Part shown: positions 59,401 through 64,000 of the stretch, one piece after another | Position numbering within the stretch: position 1 is the first letter of the stretch | How the letters are laid out: every line of letters begins with the position of its first letter | NCBI GenBank assembly: GCA_037349105.1 | Contig: JAYJMM010000100.1 | Location: 1,458,501-1,522,500 of the forward strand | Length of the DNA stretch: 64,000 bases | From: Limnomonas spitsbergensis | Taxonomy: Eukaryota > Chlorophyta > Chlorophyceae > Chlamydomonadales | Direction: 5' to 3' | The notes under the pieces: model-generated | Seen by the model: the letters and a program-made list of their open reading frames with translations, nothing else | Database searches by the model: none | What the model was told of the DNA's origin: nothing | Position numbers and translations under genes: made by a program

Positions 59401-62400
59401 GCAACCGCACATACCGGTATCAAGTGACATCAGTCTATTTGTGCACATACCGGTATCAAGTGACATCAGTCTATTTGTGCACATACCGGTATCAAGGTGG
59501 GAGCCGCAACCGCACATACCGGTATCAAGGTGGGAGCCGCAACCGCACATACCGGTATCAAGTGACATCTGTCTATTTGTGCACATACCGGTATCAAGTG
59601 ACATCTGTCTATTTGTGCACATACCGGTATCAAGTGACATCTGTCTATTTGTGCAAGAATGTGTTCCTGCTCACTCAGTTCATCTGGCACCCTCCTCCTA
59701 GGCCCAGCCACCCTATTGGTGTCCTTCTTTGGACGTAATGGCAAGGGCCGCATGTCGTTCATGGGTCGCAGGCCCTCACACTTCCAATCCTCCTGCCCCC
59801 CTTCTTCAGGCCCTCTCACTTCCACTCCTCCCACCCCCCTCTTCTAGGCCTGAAAATCCAGTGTCGGCCGGCAGCCTGTTGGTGTCCTTCTTCGGGCGCG
59901 ACGGCAAGGGCCGAATGTCGTTCAAGACCTTCAAGAAGTTTCTGGGCGAGCTGCATGACGAGCTCATCAAGCTCGAGTTTGAGCACTACATGCCAGATGT
60001 AAGAGGCATGCTATTGCTCATGCTCATTATGCTTTTGCCCATGATCATACACATGCTGATGCTAATGATCATACCCATGCCCATGCTAATGCTCATGCTC
60101 CTAATGCTCCTCATGCTCATGCCCATTCTCATGCCCATGCTAATGCTCATGCTCCTAATACTCCTCATGCCCATGCCCATTCTCATGCCCATGCTTATGC
60201 TCATGCTCCTAATGCTCCTCATGCTCATGCCCATTCTCATGCCCATGCTAATGTACTCGCACCCATGCTCATGCTCTTCATGCTCATGCTATGCTTAGGA
60301 CCATGCTCATGCTCATGCCCAAGCATCCTGCTCCTCATGCCCACGCTGAACTGATGCTCCTGCACATTCTGATGCTGATGCTGATGCTGATGCTGATGCT
60401 GATGCTGATGGACGCTAATTTCCTTTTCTTTTTTATGCAGGAGAAGAAGTGCATCCCTGGAATCGATTTTGCTAGGAGCTTGGCAGCATCTGCCTGCCTG
60501 ACTCAGGTGTATGGCCTGCTGGACAAGGTGTGGGAGGGTGTGAAGAGGGTGTGGAATTTGACGATGTGTGAGGAGTGTGGATCAAGTGTGAAGAGTGTTG
60601 GGGAGCTTGGCAGCATCAGCCTCTCTGACTCAGGTGTATGACTTTCTGGACTAGGTATGGGGAGGGTGTGAAGATGGTGTGAAATTTTGACGTTTTTGTG
60701 TGAGGAGTGTGGATCAAGTGTAACGGGTGAAGGAGTTTGGCAGCATCAGCATCCTTGCCGCATGTGCATGGCCTCCCGGACGAGGTTTGGAGAGTGTGGA
60801 GGTTGGAAAGGGTATGAAGAGTGTGAATATGAAGTGTGGGTGATGTGGAGGAGATAAGCAGGATCGGCGTCCGTGGCGCAGGTGAATGGCCTGTATGACA
60901 AGGCATGGGATGTGTGGATAGGGTGTGAACGTGAGAAGAGGGTTTGTGGTGTGTGTGTGTGTGTCAATAAGACTGGTTCACACTACTTGCGGTCTGCACA
61001 GGTGGAGGCCATATGGACCATGGTAGCACATTCCGGCTGAGACTATGCTGTTTCACGCCATATCGTGCCGCCTCGGTAGTACAATCTGGCTAAATCTGTG
61101 CAGGATCGCGCAATATCGGCAGTACCGTTTTACCATGATATGGGCAAGGTGCGCGTCGACCTTCTTGCATATCCCTGTACTAAAAGAGATCAACACCATT
61201 CTGCACACTGCTGTTTCACACTTTCAATGCTTTGCAGGTTGATGGCAAGATCGTTTGCTTGGGCTTAATACAATGTGAGGCAGGCCCGCCCAACCCTAAA
61301 GAAAACCTACGGCGCAGGACAGGAAGAAACAGCCTGGGTGCCCTTTTTGCGACATCTTGAGCAGCACGATCGACACCTTCGCTTGATTGATCCCCACCGT
61401 ATATCCCTGTCAGGAATCAGGTTGCAAATTTCCATTCCACACTTTTTGCTGCGCAGGTGGAGGGTATGGATGACGTGTTGAGCAATGCAAGCATCAGCTA
61501 CGCAGAGTTTGTGTCGCTGTACAGAATGCAGTGCAACATGCACTCCATCAAGGTGGCGCTGCAGTTCTTGCATCAGGTGGGGGGCGTTGGGTGGGTGGAG
61601 GGGATGGAGGTGTAGGTGAATGGTGCAGGCAAGTGGTGCTGCAGTTCTTGCTTCAGATGGGGGGCTGGGGTGGGTTGTTGGGTGGGAGGGTGCGTGGTGT
61701 ATGCGGTAGTTGGAATGATAGGTATAGATGAGTGGTGGGGGAGGGGACAGAGCAAAATGCACTCCATCAAAGTGGCGCTGCAGTTCTTGCATCAGGTGAG
61801 AGGCCGGAGGGTGGAGGGTGGAGGGAGGAAGGGAGAGGGACGAAGTTGTTGGTGAATGGTACAGGTAAGTGGTGCTGCAGTTCCTGCATCAGATGAGGGG
61901 CAGGGGTGCTGAGGAGGGTGGAGGGGCGTGTGGGGATAAGCAGTGGGAGGGGACAGTGCAACGTGCACTCCATGAAAATGGCACTGGCAGTTATTGCGTC
62001 ATGTACTCATGTGTCGGGGAGGGAGGGGGGAGGGGATAGTGCAACATGCACTCCAATAAAGCGGAGCTGCAGATCTTGCATCATGTGAGGGGCGGATGGG
62101 TGGGTGCCAGCCTACATCGGGTTGGTGGAGGGGAAAGGTGCGGATGAGGGGGGGGGGGGGAGGGGAGGGCAGCGTTCACTTGGTCAATTTGGCACTTCAC
62201 TTATTGCTTCATATTACGGGGGGGGGGCGCCGGTGACGGTGAGTGTGTTATGGGTCGGGGCAGTGTGTGTGAGATGACAGGACTGTGCGGTGGAGGGTGT
62301 TGCGAACTCCTGTTGATAAGGGTTTAGGGTTTGGTAAAGGATTGATGACGCTTTAGGGTTAGGTTCTGGTACATTAGGATTAAAGGTTAGGATAAGGATA

Positions 62401-63259
62401 TGATTCACACATGTGCGATCATGTGGGGCGGACAGTGGATAGCGCCCAGCTCAGCAGCAGTGGTCCATGCTAGAATTAAACGCTTCTTCACACGTATGAT
62501 GATAAGAACGATTCACACTTGCGCGCTCAGGTGGGGCGGACAGTGGATCGTGCGCAGCTCAATAAGCTCGTCACCAAGTTCGCAAAGATACGACTCTCTG
62601 ACCAGGTAACAGCAGCCAACTAACCTTAGCAGGGTAAGCCTCACCTTCCTGAAACCCTGAACCAGGGAACAGCAGTCCCCAACCCGAGACAGATTCAGAG
62701 TGTAATCTCCTCTTCACCTTCGACCAGATTAAACCCGTCCCCTACCCTGAACCCTGAAACAGGTAATAGCAGCCCCCTACCCTAAACCCTGAACCAAGTA
62801 ATAGCAGCCCCCTACCCTAGGCAGGGTAAAGCATTTGCCCTTCCCCTACACCTTCAACCAGAAGACAGCTGTCCCCTGTTTTTCACCCTTCGCGTATTTG
62901 CCTTTATACTGCTGATCAGTCTTGGTCTCGCCTTCCTCCGCACACACAAAGGTCCAGGGTTACCTAGCACGGCCGTTTTGGCAAAGAATCCCGTACCGTA
63001 TCCCGTCCCGTCCCGTACCGTTTGGAACTACCGTACTGTCCATTTTCTTACTAGCCCATCCCATTATGCCCGTACTGTACCGTACCCGTACCGTTTGACC
63101 GTACCGTATTCCGTACCGGGTTCCCCTGCACAGGTCCTTGACATCATCATGGCCGTGTTTGGAGATGAGAAGGGCATCCTGGACGTGGACGCATTCATCG
63201 ACGCGATGAAGCGGAAGCTGAACTCTGTGCACGCCTCCAAGTTTGCGCTGGACTCGTGA
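50460..63259 (+). CDS. MICU: MICU-type EF-hand regulator of mitochondrial calcium uptake
   Basis: Eleven exons: 50460-50860, 53006-53084, 54281-54353, 55432-55509, 56144-56245, 57490-57598, 59848-59998, 60441-60527, 61457-61576, 62531-62605, 63134-63259. All junctions are GT-AG and in phase; 466 residues, close to animal MICU1 (476). The N-terminus MRTTRILHPFLKAQAARS is a likely mitochondrial targeting peptide, followed by a hydrophobic Ala-rich segment (AAAAAAAVPLVFATSAFA). Then come RQRLYFAYEKRIRDMSPLDK and VFDYFSNHSTEGMKVMSP. EF-hand 1 is DLDGDGLINYTE and EF-hand 2 is DDDDNGAIDMEE, both canonical. SFFGRDGKGRMSFKTFKKFL and ELIKLEFEHYMPD match the MICU core, and ISYAEFVSL, VTKFAKIRLSDQ and VLDIIMAVFGDEKGILDVD match the C-terminal lobe. 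Family members gate the calcium uniporter from the intermembrane space. The ATG at 50460 was preferred to upstream in-frame ATGs because it begins the presequence. Confidence 0.9.
50861..51600 (+). repeat. Donor-side echoes of MICU exon 1
   Basis: Exon 1 ends AGGCTTTACTTCGCATACGA, GAAGCGGATCAG/GTGAGAGAC. Copies occur near 50980-51020, 51090-51125, 51200-51245, 51325-51370 and 51430-51480: AGGCTGTACTTTGCATAYAGG, AAGYGTGAAC then GGTGAGAGRCCATG or GTAAGAGGTCATG. Each carries the same intron stretch GTGCATGAGGAG...GTCAGCCTGA. Period is about 115 bp. Confidence 0.85.
51601..53005 (+). repeat. Rest of MICU intron 1: satellites and acceptor-side echoes of exon 2
   Basis: 51680-51735 repeats GGTAGGGGAGGCAAG; 51890-52070 repeats CATTGACTCGGAAG, 10-20 bp spaced. 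52120-52200 has AACCCTAAA motifs. 52400-52830 holds five to six diverged copies of the exon 2 start (GGACATGAGCCCTCTGGACAAG): near 52406, 52508, 52583, 52659, 52735 and 52785, for example GAGACATGAGCCCTTAGGG and AAGACATGAACACATAGGGC. Each is preceded by a CCCTCCC tract. 52860-52990 has two CCCCTGCCCTCCCCTCCCC tracts. Confidence 0.75.
52248..52340. repeat. Dispersed ~90 bp repeat, copy 2
   Basis: Close match to 17835-17925 (see that entry). Here it begins CTACGCACTCCGCCGAAGC and ends ACATTCTGCGG, inside MICU intron 1. One small insertion (GTA) distinguishes the GAAGGATAGC block. Confidence 0.7.
53085..54280 (+). repeat. MICU intron 2: donor echoes, dispersed repeat, acceptor array
   Basis: 53095-53290 has three GCAGTACAATCCGGC dispersed units. 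Copies of the exon 2 end (CACCGAGGGGATGAAGGTCA, TGTCGCCTCAG/GTAAAG) lie near 53350-53395, 53508-53545, 53632-53665 and 53800-53830, for example CGTTGAGGGCATGAAAGCCA, CGCGCCACAG/GTATGG. 53925-54280 is an array of three 118 bp units; each ends CACTGTCCCAG then GACCTCCTTCGC, the true start of exon 3 (first unit GAGCCCTTCGC). So two units are acceptor echoes. Confidence 0.85.
54354..54905 (+). repeat. 63 bp minisatellite starting at the donor of MICU exon 3
   Basis: About 8.7 nearly identical copies of a 63 bp unit (GACATGGAGTAAGGGTGGAG, TGAAATGCAAGGGGGAGGGG, ATCAGGGGGGAAGGGGTAG). The first copy begins inside the donor GTGACATGG, two bases after the exon. The 63 bp length is a multiple of three, so 21-residue spurious frames occur on both strands. 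54945-55110 holds two to three further 80 bp repeats (GGTTCAGTGAATTGAAAGGC). Confidence 0.95.
55111..55431 (+). other. Right part of MICU intron 3, no feature
   Basis: Unique intronic sequence with one CCCTAAAACCCTAAACCCC motif at 55392-55413 just before the acceptor. Small open frames on both strands show no domain and are not needed, because exons 3 and 4 join in phase. Confidence 0.5.
55510..56143 (+). repeat. MICU intron 4 with two acceptor-side echoes of exon 5
   Basis: The exon begins GTCTGATCAATTACACCGAG then TTCCTGCTGCTCCTTACCCTG. Copies lie at about 56058-56105 (ACATCAATTACACCGAG, TTCTTGCTGCTCCTCACGCTG) and 55950-56000 (TCAACTACACTGCGCTCCTG, CTGCTGTTCATGCTGG). Each is preceded by the same TGACAGTGG/TCACTCTTGT...GTCACTC block. 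Confidence 0.85.
56246..57489 (+). repeat. MICU intron 5: 31-33 bp satellite and six copies of the EF-hand 2 exon start
   Basis: 56246-56430 has five to six GGGGACTGGGGATCAGGGGG units. Copies of the exon 6 start (GTGCCATTGACATGGAGGAG, TTCAATATCATCATGGCGAT) follow near 56535, 56661, 56828, 57068, 57221 and 57354. Several are long enough to encode DVEEFNVITAMMS or DMEEFNIILAMMSS and are preceded by TGTGCAG, TGTACAG or TTCTGCAG. The farthest copy is the most diverged. Only the last unit, at 57490, continues into the rest of the exon. Copies at 56661, 57221 and 57354 keep AG-acceptors and could be alternative exons. Confidence 0.85.
57599..57955 (+). repeat. AGCTGAGCAGC satellite in MICU intron 6
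   Basis: An imperfect 8-11 bp repeat (GTAGCTGAGCAGC, GCAGTTGAGCAGC) from about 57645 to 57950. 57620-57645 has CCTTAACCCTAACC. No coding potential. Confidence 0.9.
57968..59645 (+). repeat. 33 bp minisatellite, about 50 copies, MICU intron 6
   Basis: Unit AAGGTGGGAGCTGCAACCGC with ACATACCGGTATC, very regular. Substitutions are few: GAGCCGCAACC, GAGCCGCCACC (near 58639, 58870, 59233, spaced 231 and 363 bp, that is 7 and 11 units) and single private changes. The right end (59424-59645) alternates with 36 bp units containing AAGTGACATCWGTCTATTTG. Because 33 is a multiple of three and no unit has a stop, frames of 460-665 codons appear on both strands; these are artefacts. ATACCGGTAT is palindromic in every unit. 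Confidence 0.97.
59690..59847 (+). repeat. Acceptor-side echo of MICU exon 7
   Basis: 59692-59765 copies the exon start: CCTCCTCCTAG then GCCCAGCCACC, CTATTGGTGTCCTTCTTTGG, ACGTAATGGCAAGGGCCGCA and TGTCGTTC, against TCTTCTAG, GCCTGAAAATCC and CTGTTGGTGTCCTTCTTCGG in the exon. It diverges after TGTCGTTCA. The copy is in frame with a usable acceptor and encodes a nearly intact SFFGRNGKGRMSF, so an alternative exon cannot be excluded. Confidence 0.85.
59999..60440 (+). repeat. CATGCTCATGCC hexamer-based satellite, MICU intron 7
   Basis: 60005-60290 is an ATGCTC/ATGCCC/ATGCTA based repeat with a 60 bp higher-order unit (CTCCTAATGCTCCTCATGC). 60368-60410 is (CTGATG)n. Not coding. Confidence 0.95.
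60528..61456 (+). repeat. MICU intron 8: three donor echoes and two acceptor echoes
   Basis: Exon 8 ends GGAGCTTGGCAGCATCTGCC, TGACTCAGGTGTATGGCCTG, CTGGACAAG/GTGTGG. Copies are near 60605-60665, 60728-60790 and 60850-60912, each followed by the GTGTGAAGAGTGTGG intron block. Acceptor copies of exon 9 (GCGCAG then GTGGAGGGTATGGATGACG) lie near 60995-61020 (TGCACAG then GTGGAGGCCATATGG) and 61230-61260 (TTTGCAG then GTTGATGGCAAGATCG). 60950-60965 is (GT)n; 61015-61130 holds GGTAGTACAATCTGGC dispersed units. Confidence 0.85.
61577..62530 (+). repeat. MICU intron 9: five to six donor echoes, one acceptor echo
   Basis: Exon 9 ends AATGCACTCCATCAAGGTG-like sequence, GCGCTGCAGTTCTTGCATCAG/GTGGGG. 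Copies: 61630-61665 (short), 61750-61805 (near intact, keeps CATCAG/GTGAGAG), 61868-61900, 61948-62010, 62038-62095 (CATCAT/GTGAGG) and perhaps 62165-62220. Acceptor copy of exon 10 (GCTCAG then GTGGGGCGGACAGTGGATCG) lies at 62412-62460 (CGATCAT, GTGGGGCGGACAGTGGATAG). 62320-62400 has GGTTTAGGGTT motifs; 62146-62162 is a G run. Confidence 0.85.
62606..63133 (+). repeat. MICU intron 10: TACCCTGAACC and CCGTACCGT repeats
   Basis: 62640-62870 has four units of about 55 bp (AACAGCAGCCCCCTACCCTA, AACCCTGAACCAGGTAA) whose ACCAGGTAACAGCAGCC core copies the donor of exon 10 (GACCAG/GTAACAGCAGCC). 62985-63120 is a CCGTACCGTATCC based repeat with several GTACGGTAC-type palindromes. Confidence 0.75.
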
Positions 63260-64000
63260 TCAGCTGTGGCGAAATTTAAAATTCGAAATTTTAATTTCCT
63301 GGGCATTGACAAACAGGAGATCAACTCGGTGCACGCCTTCAAGTTTGCGCTGTTCTATCAAGTAATAATCGGCGGTGGTAAAATTCATATTCGAATTTTG
63401 AATTGCCAAGTCGTCGACAAGCAGGAGATTGACTCGTTGCACGCCTCACCGCTTGCGATTGACTGGTCATCGGTGGCGGCGAGATTCAAATGTTGAAATT
63501 TGAACTTACCGACGTCGCCAATGTGGAGACTCAGACCTTCCTGCACACCTCGCCCATGTTGTGCTTGACTCGTGATTTTCGGGGCGGGTTCGGGCAGGCT
63601 TGCGGTGCTGTGGTGGGTGGGTCAGGGGGGGAAGCGTGAGGCGGCGTGAAGGAGAAAGGGAGGCTACTGAAACCTCAAGGCGGCATTATGGGCGTAGATT
63701 TCGTTCCGGCAAACCAGTTTGTAGCTGCCTGCTCGGTTGAGGACCAGATTTCGTATCTATAAGCTGCCCGGCTGATGAGGACCAGTCTTAAGTTGAGATT
63801 ACGTTGGCCTAGGCGGTATCTATTCATGGATACGTGCTGCAGCACATGCCCAGCGTGTCAGGCTACCAAGTCGAACTGTTAAGGACGTATGGGTTTGTCA
63901 CAGCATGTTTCCATGCATGTCGGAGTTGTTGATTTTTAATCTAGTGTTGGTACTTAATCTACCAATTCCACTGCCACATTAAAACGAAGTGCAGCGTGGT
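63260..64000 (+). other. MICU 3' region with echoes of the last coding exon
   Basis: After the stop (TGA 63257-63259), copies of the exon end recur at about 63312-63370, 63420-63485 and 63525-63585: AGATCAACTCGGTGCACGCC, TTCAAGTTTGCGCTG and ATTGACTCGTTGCACGCCTC in place of TGAACTCTGTGCACGCCTCC, AAGTTTGCGCTGGACTCGTGATCAG. The third ends CTTGACTCGTGA, copying the stop context. AAATTTAAAATTCGAAATTTTAA at 63269-63291 is palindromic. 63600-64000 shows no gene; no TGTAA signal was found before the window ends. Confidence 0.7.

Noticed and set aside
57968..59645. CRISPR array
   Set aside because: Repeat and spacer are not distinguishable; the whole unit is repeated. The genome is eukaryotic.
57643..59740. 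Open frames of 460-665 codons on both strands (Cys/His, Val/Ala/Pro and Arg/Trp/Glu repeats)
   Set aside because: They follow from a 33 bp satellite without stops. The array sits inside an intron of the MICU gene whose flanking exons join in phase.
1..64000. tRNA, rRNA or snRNA genes
   Set aside because: None recognised on either strand by eye; a covariance-model search would be needed to exclude them.

Overview
This is nuclear DNA of a eukaryote, most likely a chlorophyte green alga of the Chlamydomonadales type. Genes are split into many short exons with GT-AG introns, introns are long and packed with satellites, coding sequence is GC-rich with Ala/Gly/Gln runs, and there is a retroelement with the split direct repeats known from algal TOC1/kangaroo-like elements. 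Nothing suggests prokaryotic or organellar DNA. The species cannot be named from sequence alone.

Layout: 1-8203 is a minisatellite of about 38 bp units. 8337-23082 (minus) holds twelve phase-consistent exons of a large protein with an N-terminal coil, a TIR-like domain, a SAM domain, a pair of EF-hands and a long low-complexity tail; its 3' end lies beyond the left edge, probably past the minisatellite. 23083-26128 is intergenic repeat sequence. 26129-34976 is an 8.85 kb retroelement with the order B2-A2-B1-internal-A1, identical repeat copies and a gag-like reading frame broken by one stop codon; I see no reverse transcriptase or recombinase. 36441-44279 (minus) is a SAP-domain gene resembling plant SAP/CCCH proteins. 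It is divergent from 44702-49472 (plus), a complete four-exon PPIL1-type cyclophilin. 50460-63259 (plus) is a complete eleven-exon MICU-type EF-hand protein, presumably a regulator of mitochondrial calcium uptake.

The main discovery is structural. Most exons in all four genes are accompanied by truncated copies of their own ends. Copies of intron 3' end + acceptor + exon start lie upstream of the exon; copies of exon end + donor + intron start lie downstream. Some form regular arrays of 2-7 copies, and at least one larger minisatellite (45970-46860) has a unit resembling the neighbouring acceptor junction. I call these splice-junction echoes. The rule helped pick the 67 bp exon at 21084-21150, which joins both neighbours in phase.

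Exon coordinates were read by eye from splice sites, reading phase and protein family resemblance. No alignment, transcript or database search was possible.
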